64,000 bases of DNA from Glandiceps talaboti (taxonomy: Eukaryota > Hemichordata > Enteropneusta > Spengelidae), in contig NC_135560.1 of the NCBI RefSeq assembly GCF_964340395.1, positions 11,065,098-11,129,097 of the forward strand, given 5' to 3'. Under the pieces are notes generated by a model, which was given only the letters and a program-made list of their open reading frames with translations, was not told the origin of the DNA and did no database searches. The position numbers and the translations under genes were made by a program. Positions 36,384-48,959 of the stretch are shown here, in pieces; position 1 is the first letter of the stretch, and each line of letters opens with the position of its first letter.

Positions 36384-38291
36384 TAATTTCCAATACTGAT
36401 TATTATACGTGTTATGTAACCATTGTGGTTAGGACAATAGATATAGTCAACTGAGAACGTGTCTTGTCTATGATGACGTCATATATGTCAAAGGTCAACA
36501 AATTGATTTCGCGGCGTATAGATAAATAAGTAATGTAAATACGCTATGTGTACATTTCTTCAGAAAGTTTGTTGAAATCGAAACATTACAATAGTTACAA
36601 TATCATTACAGTGAAATACAAAAACAAAATATAGAGAATAAAAAAACTATGAAAAAAAAGTAAAAGGAAAGGTGGAAGGATAAAAATCAGTGCAGGAAAA
36701 GTGTGTTTTGAAGTCTGTCTTGTATGTTTGTACTTATACTACTAGGACTAAATACACGACAAATCGTCGCAAAACCACACGCCTCTTTACGGCACTTGAT
36801 ACATGATTTGCTCAGGCTTGAGAGAATGATAAGAACTTTACATTGTAAAAACCGACAATATTTCCATTCTGAAATTAAAGGTGTAACTAAATATGGAAAG
36901 AGATGAGAGACGGAGTCATTGCACGTTTACCCATAACGTACATCGGATTCTTAACTTTGCTACTTTATACGTATACACCATCACGTCTAGCTTCGAGAAA
37001 GATTTAATATGCATTAAAGAATCTCCAATTAATGATAAGTATCTGGTTTCATAGATATTATAAACAATGATGACCTGAGGGCGAGAGAGCTGTGATCATA
37101 TCACAGCTACTATTTATGTTGACCGGGCTCTGCAGGACAGGTCTCATCACTTTCTGTAATATTTATAATATACCTTGGAATACAACTTTCCCGTTGTTTA
37201 GGTCAATCAGTTGTCAAGTGGTCGACCCAAGTTTCCTATAACAAGGCATTTGTTTGATAGAAATTTAGAATTGATATTTCGAGGGTATAACCAATGAAGA
37301 AAGCACAGCATAGACATTCCTTCTGGTTTATAAAAACGTCAATCTCCGGCGGTTTAACTTCTCTTAGAAGTACAGTACTTCAAAAGTGTATTTCTAGACC
37401 TGACGTGTTGTAATGACAACAATCACTTCACATTAAGCGGATAATGTTTCATTATACTGAGAGGAAATTAAGAACGCTAGCGGTAACTCAAGATTGCAGT
37501 TACTTCTTGCATAATTCGATGTCAGAGGTTTTCGCTATGCTATTACTATTGGAAGACGGGGCCATGCCGTAGGCGTCACACATTGAAATCTATGTAATCG
37601 CTGCAAAATGTCAAAGACTGGACCATCTGTGTTCATATTTCAATACTGCCTTCTTCTTTAAGTGTACTAATCTCCGCCCCAATACAACTGTAGTATATAT
37701 TTAGTTTCTCCGAATGGTTTGAGACGCCTAAAGGCTTCCCTTCAATCACCATTTTAGCAGTTTTCTTCATTTGACAACCGGAAACTTATGATGCCGTGGC
37801 TGATATGTTATTCTCTCAGGTACACACTCTAAAGTTTAATTTTATCCAAATGCACTTTAGCTTGCAAACGACGAACATGTTGTGATTATAAAATAAGGCA
37901 TCGCCAAAAGATATGTCAATCTCTCACTTTTTCTGTATATATTGCTTTGATAATTCAAAGTCTCTAATAGGTTTGTAGCCACAAATACAAATTTGAAGTT
38001 GTCGAATGGCAATTAACTATATAAAAATATGCAAACAGCTGTGCGTCGGCAAAGAAAGAAAATACCTCGTAAAATGGAAATGCCATGTAAAAGAAAGACT
38101 TTGAATTTATAGATTAGTTACTATTTTATTTGATAACTGTAACTTGGAATGTAAATGTCACTTCGTTATAATAGGCTAGCAACGTGCGATTTATTTGATA
38201 ACAGTATTTTGTGATGCTAACACCTAAACACATCATTTGTGTTTCTTTTCATGATTTCTGTTAATGAATCCAATGTACTAATAAGGCCAAA
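36384..38291. other. Non-coding, nothing recognised
   Basis: The frame at 36724-36906 has no recognisable features. An A-rich stretch lies near 36610-36670. Confidence 0.45.
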
Positions 38292-38822
38292 TTACTTCTC
38301 AAGTAGTCTATCTGCTAGACCTCTGATGTTCTTCCGATAGAATACGACACACGACCGAACATCGCCATCGAGGATGGAACATCCAAGGTCTAGCAAATGT
38401 CATCAGGATATAAATAACTGCCAATCAGAGAACCGTATAAGCGACAAGCACAAACAGAGGACAATAGCTAATTTTTCATGCATATTCATCTTAAGGAGGG
38501 GCTTGTAAAAATAACCACCAATGCGTTAACTAAAATGTGTGAATGACAACGTCTACACACTCATCAAACACAATTACCATAAATTGATAAGACATAGTAA
38601 TGACGTAAATGTGTTTGTCAACACCTGCATGCAGAGATTGAATATATTAAAGTATATATATGCATACATGGCCCAACCCACCGCTTAATGTAATCTCAAT
38701 GGAATGTCCGGTCTGAAAATGACATTTGCTAGACTGTTCGGGCAAGCCCTAACTGCGAACTTCGTTCGCTTATAGTATCGAAAGAAAGCCCGAACGTCCA
38801 GCATCACGACTACTTCTCAAGT
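38292..38822. mobile_element. Possible element with palindromic ends and 12-bp direct repeats
   Basis: A hairpin at about 38311-38404 has arms TGCTAGACCT..GATGTTC / GAACATCC.AGGTCTAGCA. A second hairpin at about 38721-38802 has arms TTTGCTAGAC.GTTCGGGC / GCCCGAACGTCCAGC. The two share ATGACATTTGCTAGAC in opposite orientation. The same 12-mer, TACTTCTCAAGT, sits just outside both (38292-38303 and 38811-38822), in the position of a target-site duplication. It could be two related MITEs or one larger element. Confidence 0.45.
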
Positions 38823-39329
38823 TGCTGTAGTGTGTTCGTTAAATCTTTGCATAAAGTCATGACAGGAGGAAGGGGAATATTTATGTTTACAATAACTATA
38901 ACACTTTGCTTTCATTCAGGATTGATAATGAACCAAGGATAGACATGACGATGAATATGTCTTTGAATGAGTTGTAAACGTCATAATTGGCCCAGAGACT
39001 CCTATCTCTCCTTTTCTCTAAATCGAGTCATTAAGGTCGTACACAAAGAGACACTATCGAGTGATGGGAATGGCATTGACAACCCTTTATCTAATCGCAT
39101 TGTCTGGACATATAGCGAATGTGTGGTAGTTGTTTTTCTATACCACTATTAAGTTTTGATGAGCGAATATGGAAAATGTACGTGATCAATCAGTTTTGAA
39201 TTATCAATAAACGCAAAGTATTGAAAAGTCTTCAAATTGATGTCATTATTGCAAGTTTCGTACTGAAAAAGAATTTTTATGGCAAGGACGAAATGTTGCT
39301 TATTTTATCATGCACACGCGTAGTTGAAG
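38823..39329. other. Non-coding, nothing recognised
   Basis: A 61-codon frame at 38967-39152 has no recognisable features. Confidence 0.45.
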
Positions 39330-39640
39330 GTGTCTGAACAAATATCATGGGATTTAAACCCTTGTTGTTCTACGTCATGACAATTCACGTCTTAAGCTTT
39401 ACCATTCGTTCTGCTGTGCTCAATATATGAGTCAAAAGTTTAACGTTGCCCGATTTTTAAAAATGAATTATTTTTGGGCAAGTATAATTATGTTACTCTG
39501 CAATATTTATCTTCATTTAGCCGGAAAATATTCGTGACATAAGGGTTTGTCACTTCTCGTCTCCGATTCGAAATGACAGGTCCCCTTCGGTCCCTAGTAT
39601 TTCCTTCGTTGAACTAAGAAAATATCGAAAGAATAAGGCT
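39330..39640 (+). repeat. Palindromic repeat family, copy C (intergenic)
   Basis: The head aligns with copy A especially well: ATTTAAACCCTTGTTGTTCT, CATGACAATTCA and TTCTGCTGTGCTC are near-identical to the reverse strand of copy A. The hairpin core is 39501-39627 and starts CAATATTTATCTTCATTTAG, with GACATAAGGGTTTGTCACTT near the loop. It lies about 26 kb from the nearest gene model in this window. Confidence 0.75.
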
Positions 39641-40385
39641 CACCATCTATATATCAAGAAATTCTTACTCAATATATGTTTTGAAGTGTGGGTTTCGAGA
39701 GAAAGTTATTGATATATAAATGTACGTAAAAATGATATTTACCTTAGGTCATATTTAGCAAGCTTGGTCGACATTATACGGAAAATAACCTATTTTAAAT
39801 TATTTCTTGAGGGGGATGTTATCAATGGATCGAATTGATAATTTACAAAGTAACGAATTTTTGGCCATTTTTTGTGTTTTGACTTTAACTTAGATTTATC
39901 AGTTACCGAGTGCTATTAAATTTGATTTAAATGTTGATATTTCCAATACAAAGTTGTTCTATCTACTTTAAATGTAGGTTTTGAAATGTTTACTGTAAGT
40001 ATGACATTTTTAAAAATTGTATGACTACTCAAGTCATTTTCTCAAATAAAAAACTGTTCAAACTTTTGCCATTTTCTACTTTTTAAAAACTTTAAGGTGA
40101 ATATACTTTACAAAGTGGTAAACATCTTGTAAAGGTTAAAGTATCAGAGTATCACAGTGCAAAAACACAGGGAAAGCCTGATGGGCGCCCAACATATCAT
40201 ATCGACACGTTGATAAGGTTGTGGTATTTAAACGTACCTCGCTAAATCATGGCTTATCATAAGTCGCAGGTGTTATTTTAGGTATACTCCCATAAATCCT
40301 GCGCTTGGGACGCACATATGGGTACAACCTAAGAGCATGCATAACACTGATTATACGTGTTCACAAGACTGTTTAAAACAATAAA
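39641..40385. other. Non-coding, nothing recognised
   Basis: AT-rich, with many short homopolymers. Confidence 0.45.
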
Positions 40386-40772
40386 AGGAGAAATGAAGTT
40401 GCCTTGATGTTTCACTCATAGGACGTGATGTAATAAGACAAAGGTAGACTAGACACAGTTAAACGCAAGACTAACAATAACAGGGACACAACACACAGCA
40501 GGGTCCTTTACCTAATCGCATTGAAAAAATGACAAGCATTGGTATTCTTTCACAGTGCAGTAGAAACAGGCTTCGGTTGAAAAAATTACACATGGACTTG
40601 ATGATTTTAATGGCTTCAATTGTTTACTTTCCTACTGATAATCAGCATGATGATAACTTGTCTACTTCTTCATTCCAACTATGCGCGTTCCTTCTGCATT
40701 TGAAGTCGTCTATATGTGTGTAAAAGACATCTTGTCTCACGAGTGAAACATCAAGGAAACTTCATTTCTCCT
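40386..40772. mobile_element. MITE-like element, 387 bp, ~45-bp terminal inverted repeats
   Basis: The left end starts AGGAGAAATGAAGTTGCCTT and continues GATGTTTCACTCATAGGAC. The right end, reverse-complemented, starts AGGAGAAATGAAGTTTCCTT and continues GATGTTTCACTCGTGAGAC. The ends are nearly identical over about 45 bp and the interior is unrelated and non-coding. No certain target-site duplication is visible, so the superfamily is unknown. The 64-codon open frame inside is probably chance. Confidence 0.75.
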
Positions 40773-41498
40773 GTAGCATATGATCATAGCTACACATAAA
40801 GATTGCCTATTATACTACACTCTACTATCAGCTAGGAACGTCATGTCCAGTTGCTGACATGCTCTCCCTTATGTTATGCTGACCGGTAGAGTGACCACAC
40901 TATTTCGTTCATAGATATTGCATTTTGTATTTGCAATTTGTAGGTATGTACCAATCGGCAAATAAATGTTGCGACCATAGGCTTGGGACAACATACAACC
41001 TGTCAATGTTATAAAAATCATTTTTTTTTAAAAAGTGAGATTTGGTTTTATGTGTGTAGAAACTATCTAATGTTGTATAAATCTTGGTACGACAAAAGGT
41101 TAGAAATTGCATACGAAACATGCGCATTGACTGTAAATATGAAATTCTCTCGTATGGCCAATATCTTTCAGAGCCAGTAAAAACTTTACGGGCGTTTAAA
41201 CTAAACTTTAGAAATAGACATTGTTATCCATTCAAACACGTATCTCCTAGGAAGTGATCCCTTTTCATATCACCGACAGAAACATGTGTAGACAGCTTAA
41301 ATTTCCAATACGATTAATTTGTTATTAAAAATGGAAAGTAGTTGTTCTGTACAAACGTAAATAATTTGTTTTACTTTCACACACCGAACACCATGCATGA
41401 TCACAAGCCCTTATAACTGTCGCTCATTATCACTTAAACTATGGTTACGGCAAGTGTATACCTTCGTATGGTAATAACGTTGAATCTTTCATAATACG

Positions 41499-41549
<51 letters not shown>

Positions 41550-44500
41550 GCTGTCGCTGTTGAAACAGAGAGGCCTTTGCCTGTGTTTATCACGAGATTC
41601 CAATTTATGTATGTATGTATGTATGCACCCGATGTCTTATATGCATCGCCTTTCATGTCAATCTACCCAAATAAAACCATGATGGAGATAATAGAGGTCA
41701 AAGAAAGCATACTATTTGACAACCCTTTGAATAAACATGAAATGTCCCGTTATACAAGAGTAGTAGTATGGGATTGAAGTACCAGGTATGTGCATTTGAC
41801 ATGGTTTTTATCGTACTAATTTGACAGATGTTTCCAGTTGTCTGCACAAGTCATGAAAATAAATCAACTTAGCGTGAAGCCATCAAATGTTATCCGCTGC
41901 ATAGCACCTATACAAGCATTGTTGGCTTGGAAGTGATATAAAGCCAACGTTCTGTTTGTACTAAAACATGTATCAATCCACGCCAGATGTCTTCTCCATG
42001 ACAGATAGTACATGATATATTTGATAAAGCATTTCTTTCGATTGAGTGAACGCTACCAAAATGTAACATACGGTTATATCTTCCGACAAAAGACTTCTGA
42101 CTTGTCCATTGTCTCGATATTTTGTATAAAGTGAACGTAATTGCTCAATAGATCGAGATCGCCTAGCAACGTGGACGTAAAATAAACGGGCTTGCATGCA
42201 AGGTTGTTTTCAATCCTTATCTCACCACTTTCACGTCCTCTAAGTAGCTTAGTATCACGACTTTTAGCGAAAATTTTTGGATAAACAAAATGCTTCAAAG
42301 CGCCCAACATATGTTGAAAGTGTGTACTCATATCGCTTACGACTGTCAGGGTGAACGACATTTTCTCTGCTATCAGACGGCTAATAGACGCAGAGAGCGC
42401 CTTCTAGATTGATATGGAGAAGGCAGTGGGAAGGTAAATCATACCGTATAAGTACAGGAAACCAGTAATTGAATAGTATTCATTGACAATCTGATAAAAG
42501 ATTGGAGTGGTTGTGTTAACATCTAAAGTAAATAATCCTTTATATCCAAGTGTCAGTAGCAAAACCGTGTATCAACTAGACTGATCATTAAAACGCTGTC
42601 ATGACTCAAGGAGGAAGTGTCCGTTTCAATTCAAGATGAACCCGAATCACATTTTTGTCTTCTTTGATGATTTTTGCCAATTACCACTATCTTCTTGCGG
42701 TCATGGCAGGAAAAGCGACGCAGTTGTTTGGATTTGGTCTATTTATGCTTTACTTTGAAATGATTAGATAACAGAATATGATAGGTCATCTTTAATTTAG
42801 CGTGATGTCAGGCATTCGCAAAAAATCGTCTATTTTAGTAAAGGACATGTACGTGTCGTTCATTATCCTTCAACTAAAGGAAATCCCTGCACATGTATCA
42901 ATGCCGTCTATAAGACGTAAAACGATTACTATGTAACTGGTAGCTTAGCTACCTGATAACCATAATTATAATGTATTCCGTACTAGATGCAAGCGGGGAT
43001 TCCGATTGGCTGTGAGAGAGTGTATTAGGCATAGTAGAAGCTCTCAAATAAACTAGCTTTCCCGTTGACACTAAACTTCTTTTTGGCGATTTGAGAAATT
43101 TCGAGTACAATTCAGACATTTACAGAAATGACACAGATGACATGGCTCTCTTTAAAAAGCAAAGATTAATAAATAGACAGAGGAACAAACAGAGGGGCGG
43201 TTAGACGGACGGACGAACGAGCGAATGTATGTATGTATGATTAAATAAAGAAAATAAATAGATGGATGTATAAATTAATGAAAGCATACCGATCCTACTT
43301 TTTATGATGGCATGGTACAGGAATCATTTTTTATCCGTTTGCGTTTTAAGGGCATTGCAACCCTAACATTTATGATACTATACAACCAATGTAAATGACT
43401 TCGACTGTTAAGTTTGAAGAAATGTCTATATGAAAATATCATGTTGATGTCTTTATTCTGATATTGGTCGAAAGCTTCATAGATCGACAATTTGCATAAT
43501 GATGGGTTTCTTCTCAGTTGATTTTAATTGTGGAGTTTGCTTGAACAAAGTAACAGCAAGGTTTATAACTTTTTTCCGAGGGGCACACTGCGTTGACAGT
43601 GGTAAATTGTGTGATCTTAAATTGATATTTTCCTCATGTAAACGTTAGCATTTGCTTTGATCATAGGAGTAGACACCATATGATTTACAAATAAGTGAGT
43701 ACAAATATTTGACATGTGCTCATATAAAACTCGTTATGCCTTTAAGCTATAGACCTGACATACACTGACTATATTTACCTTATGAAGACAGTCATCGTCC
43801 CGTTGTAACGGAAACGACTAACATTGGATACTATTTAACTCAATTTAGAGAATAATACGAGTGGAATTAGAATGTATAGCTTCTTTGCAATAAGAGAACT
43901 AATTATGAATAATGATGACGTACATACAGTTGGAAGTCTACGGGTTGCCATAGAAATATGCCACTAAATACATGGAGGATATCACATAGACATTTATGTT
44001 GAATTATAAACCATAGTTTTGTAGCTTTTATAGATTGGATTAGTAGGTTCAGACTACATGACATTTCAGAGAATCCTTGCGATTTCTAGATCAGATATGC
44101 GCTTCATCAATGCATGGTATTCAAATGGAATCAGCGATTCATTAGTGTATGGTCGGTCAGAGTCGATCAATATCAATGTCAATGCAATTTGACATGGTAT
44201 GTCTTATCGATGGCATCAATATAACGCCTTGGACAGACAACTGACTGTTTTGGTTCATTAATATGCACGCTACATTGTCTTATTTGCATCTTCTTGTATG
44301 GGTTATCTTTAAGACATGTTTTGTCTTAGAAGGTATCTATATTCGACGTGCTATTTAAATTTGGTAAAGCTAAGTAAGTTTGACTTGGTCGCTAAGAAAC
44401 GGGACATGACAAAATAGCAAATATATTTTGCACCAATGGCTTGTAGATCGCCTATACTGTCACGATTACAGTTAATTATCTCAATTTAGAGTTAAAATGG

Positions 44501-46847
44501 CCATTATCATGGTTGCTAGGTATAATAACTGCAGAATAAGAGTTTATCACTGACCATACTTATTTCTGTCCACACACACCTTTGGTAATCTGTTTTTACG
44601 GATATGGTCAAGGTTTCCATGGCTTCTTGTTCCTGTCGTTATGTCTTCTTGTTCCGGGCGAGGAAATTGTATAAGAATAGGTTTTCAATATTACTGTCAA
44701 TTAATGCCTTGACTGTTCGTTATTGGTCGGGAAACAGTAAACAATGTAAACAAATCTTTACCTTGAAGTTGATCACCTGAAGCATATTCAAACTTTAGGA
44801 ATAGGATACCACAAATTTTGATTGATACGATGTATAGGGGTTGTATGGTTAATATTATCAACGTACCCGATCATCCTTTCGTTCCAACCAATGAACGCCA
44901 ATGGAGGTCATGAACTTTTTTTCAAAAGTTGTGACCATTCTTTTACACTTGAACGTCCAAGTAGTGAAAACTGTGGAGATTAAGTAGTAGGTAAGTTAAG
45001 AGGTCAATAAATTCTAGTCGAGGAGCTTACAAAACTAGCCACATTGTGGTAGGCCTGTGATGAAATAGTAATCTGCAAAACTCTCTGGTCATTGAGAAAG
45101 AAGGTTACTTAACTAAATCTTGGCGCTGGTGGATTTCAACTGTGTCCACTCCACTGCATAATCAAAACCAACCATCGCGAAAATTTAGGATAAAATGGGG
45201 GCAAGAAATGTCACGAAATTTATCTGTTAATTTTCAGCACTTTCAATACAGTTGACAGAAGCAGTGTACAGTGTTGGCGTCGAAAATATACTCAACTCCT
45301 ATCGCCATTAATATGAACCCAAAAAATGAGTCATCGGGTAAAAAATAAGGCTGTTGTATTTAACCGGAAATACGACTGTGAAAAGTATGACAAATGTGTA
45401 CTAGCAGTAGGTACTCAAATCTATATATATTTCTGATAGTCCTTTCCATCATTTTAAGTGATCTGCTGTCAGTGTAGTCTCCTAAAGCATGTGAAATGCA
45501 GAATTCTGTCGACATGACGTCATGACAATATACCAAATGGTGGTGAAATGTTATGGCGTGCTTGTCGCATTTTCAAGAATTCTGTATATTTTAAGTACTT
45601 CCATTTTCTAAAGTAATGTACAGTATCACAAACGTCACAGACAATGTTCATATCTTTCAAAACCAATATCCACTTATCACAAATCACAACCGTCATACCT
45701 TTGGAGACGTATAAGTTCATTCTGCAAGCAGAGCCTCGTGGGATTACTATTCGTTTACCTAGAAATTGCCTCTCTGCTATTGCGCCTCATTTCCAATTTA
45801 ACAAAATATGGTTTTGTAATTTAAAAGTGTTACAAATTGAGTCAACGGTTTCCTTTTTAAAGCAGTGAGAAAATCACTATTTATATTCTTCAAACTAACA
45901 TACTTCTGCGCAAGATCACTAAAGTTGCAGTACGACCAATCTAAATGCTAGCCCAAACTCCTTTTCTTGGTGGTTGACTATGCTAACAACCAAGTACATG
46001 TGCGTAACAACAAAGCAAATATTCTAAATACATACAGATGCACAATTGTCAGCTATTAAACACAGGCGTATTTGAAGTAAAATATCATATTAAGATAACC
46101 ATCTTACCAGTCTGTAATACTTAAAGAAAAAGTATGAAAAGTACTAGCTATAATTGTCATGCAAATAGCAACAAACATCACTGGTGTTAGCGCTACCAAT
46201 ATGAAGAGCTATATATGATTCAACACAATGCAAAATCAAAGTAGCTTTAATTATTCATATATTCAAATCAGCTCCAAAAGTCAAATACCGTGCTGTTAAC
46301 ACCATAGTAAAGCTGTTGTTACTTTGACACTCCATTAAACATTTGAAGTGATATACACAGACATCTATTTCCGCTACGGCCATAAAACAGCACAATGCAT
46401 TCAGCCACACTTTATCAAAGTAATGAACTTACTGCTGGATTTGACCAAGTATTAGAACTCTCACTTGAAATACTTAACATGCTTGTGAATACATAAAGGC
46501 ATGTTTATTAAATTATGCCAGACCACTTTACTGAAAACAGTTGCTTAATTTAATTCAAACTTCTGTAATAGACACAAACACGTGAAAGCAGCCAAGAAAT
46601 GGATTTGCAGGTGAAGTCGTAAGTTGATACGGTAGTGCGAAATTAAATTAGCATACCGAGTGGAATTATATAGAGAGTTATGTGAATTGTTGCACCTGAT
46701 ACAGCTGAAAGACATATATAAAATGACCTCGAGTTTGGGATACTTGTCAGTATGGAACACCTGAAGGTATACACTTTGGCATCTTAATTTGAAGTGGAAC
46801 CCAAAACTTAACGGTTGATTGATAATTGTTCTACCGTATTGGACACA
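40773..46847. other. Long non-coding stretch
   Basis: No gene supported in about 6 kb. A degenerate ACGG/ACGA-type tract lies near 43195-43230. Open frames at 41505-41777 and 45644-45868 (+) and 42074-42361, 45520-45720 and 46545-46760 (-) lack recognisable domains. The most gene-like of them is 42361-42074 on the minus strand, with a good start context but no partner exon. Confidence 0.4.
41501..41548 (+). repeat. (GT)n microsatellite, about 24 units
   Basis: Uninterrupted GT dinucleotides. Confidence 0.95.
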
Positions 46848-47115
46848 ACAATGTGTGTGCGTGTGTGTGTGTAACTCGCTCCCTGAACATGTATCTTCCT
46901 CGGAGCTTTATAAACTTAACAGTTTCAATGTTACTGTAAACCTAAGCTTAATGCTGATATCCATTGCCTGTTCTAAGAAATAGTGTCATGGCAGCAATGT
47001 GTGTAATTTGTTTCCTGAAAATGTTTCTTCCTCGGAGCTTTGTAAGTTAACTTAAAGTTTCAATGCTACTGTAAACTTAAGATTAACGCTGCTTATTCCG
47101 AGAATGTGGCATCAT
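46848..47115 (+). repeat. Tandem duplication, ~132-bp unit, two copies
   Basis: Both copies contain ATGTGTGT, then CCTGAA.ATGT.TCTTCC, TCGGAGCTTT.TAA, GTTTCAATG.TACTGTAAAC, and end with a TTCT/TTCC-rich block and GTG.CAT. The CGGAGC landmark is at 46901 and 47033. Confidence 0.75.
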
Positions 47116-48069
47116 AGCAGTGTAAATGGCCAGTTATTTGTAATATGTTTTTGTTTATTTAAATACAAAATGCATGACCATGGTTGCGCGTATGAAATTA
47201 ATGACCATATAAGATATAGTATCAAATTAGTTAATAAAAACCTGTCGCCAACGAGAACAGATTTACAAAGTAATCATCGATCACAGATTCTACCCGTGTC
47301 ATTTTATGGCAATTCAGTTAATAGAACGTGGTATAATTTTCGTCACGCTCTCAATAGCGTTTCATGAATCTCGCTCGCTAAATAAAGCGTATTTGTATTA
47401 TGAGGATTGATTACTAGTTGCGCTGGCTTTTATTTGCAGATGTAATTATATCTCACATTGGGACCGGAAATCCTCAAACCAAAAAAACGTGAAATGAATG
47501 TTACTTACAACGTATCTAATCGTAGAGAATGCCAGCCGTATTTATTAATAGAAATTAAATTATAAAGAAAATTCATAGCAACACATTAGATAGGACTTAT
47601 CTTTCAAAACAAGTAATGCAAATCTCATTATGAAACAACCAATTCTATTTCTAGTCCGACAGCAAATATTTCTTCCTATCGTTGCAATGTTAAGGACTCA
47701 GAACTACAACCACACACTAGTATCTTTCCATTTCGCTTTGTTTTCCTGTTAATTACAATTAATAACAGTCAAGTGGTTAAATCCACTTAAGAGGCTGGTC
47801 ATAAATGAGACGTCTATAACAAAGCATTACGTGTACTAATGATAATAAAACTTCGTATTTAGTACGATTTATACACATACAACTATTTTCACAACAAAAA
47901 ATGATGATGAAATATCCATAATAAGCATGTTGCTACTCACAGAACTCGACAGCATGCTGTTGGTGTCAACGCCTTATCAAGTACAAAAAGAAATTTCGCT
48001 ACCTCACATCAAGGAAGCACTGCAAGGGAATTCCCTTTTCACCAAGAAGAACGACTTTCTTAGTGCAAC

Positions 48070-48070
<1 letters not shown>
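47116..48070. other. Non-coding, nothing recognised
   Basis: Short frames only (for example 47104-47367), without domains. Confidence 0.45.
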
Positions 48071-48128
<58 letters not shown>

Positions 48129-48129
48129 C

Positions 48130-48164
<35 letters not shown>

Positions 48165-48165
48165 G

Positions 48166-48264
<99 letters not shown>
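48071..48264 (+). repeat. (CTAT)n microsatellite with a CTGT block
   Basis: About 48 tetranucleotide units with a short CTGT insert at about 48165-48180. Confidence 0.95.
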
Positions 48265-48329
48265 TAGACAGAGGATGAGATGTTGGGCAAATAGTACAAA
48301 TAGGTTTGGACGATACTAGACGACTAGAC

Positions 48330-48385
48330 TACTGTACTGTATTGTACTGTACTGTACTGTACTGTATTCTACTCTACTCTACTGT
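48330..48385 (+). repeat. (TACTG)n/(TACTC)n pentanucleotide array
   Basis: About ten TACTG-like units, the last few changed to TACTC. Confidence 0.85.
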
Positions 48386-48925
48386 TGCTATAGAACACCG
48401 GGCTTATTTGTAATGACAAATTATGAAGTCAAGCGATGTTCTCAATACAGACGTTATTAATTTAGTAATTATTAAACATCATTAAATATTACCGTTGTCA
48501 CAGCATTATTTTACTGAACACCGGTCCGTGCATTTCTTACGGACCCATCTGTTTGAACTGATGTCAAATATTACCCTCTTTGCATATAAAATTAGTGACT
48601 AGTCCCTTAACCGAGTCATTCCTGATTGGATAAACTTACCTAATGCTTTGGTAATCCATTAAACATATAAAACTTTAGAATAATGCTTTATGATGCGATC
48701 CAGATCAATAAATAATGCAGAATATCTAATAATTTGACAGACAAGAATCAATAAAAGAATACACTCACAAAGATGTGTCATTAAAGTGCCCTATCTAGTT
48801 TTAGAGGAAGCTACTTTTTCTACTGCGGTAAGATGAAATCAAAAATTTATCACACTCACAAAAGACTTTTCATTCAGGTTTGATGAGACGAGACAGACGT
48901 TGTTGGTAGAGTGCTGTCAACTTTA
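48386..48925. other. Non-coding, nothing recognised
   Basis: Sequence before the candidate start exon at 48926. No TATA element or other promoter signal stands out. Confidence 0.4.
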
Positions 48926-48959
48926 ATGTTTGTTGACATATTTTTACTGGTTTGGACAG
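48926..48959 (+). CDS. Candidate first coding exon with signal-peptide-like start
   Basis: An ATG at 48926 opens MFVDIFLLVWTG, a short hydrophobic leader, and then meets a consensus donor ACAG/GTAAGT at 48960. Short first exons that encode part of a signal peptide are common in secreted and receptor proteins with long first introns. No matching downstream exon was found before 64000, so the gene would have to continue beyond the window. The match is short, so chance is quite possible. Confidence 0.2.

Noticed and set aside
42074-42361. Minus-strand 95-codon frame with good start context (MSFTLTVVSDMSTHFQHMLG)
   Set aside because: No recognisable domain, an equally open overlapping frame at 41973-42197, and no partner exon found.
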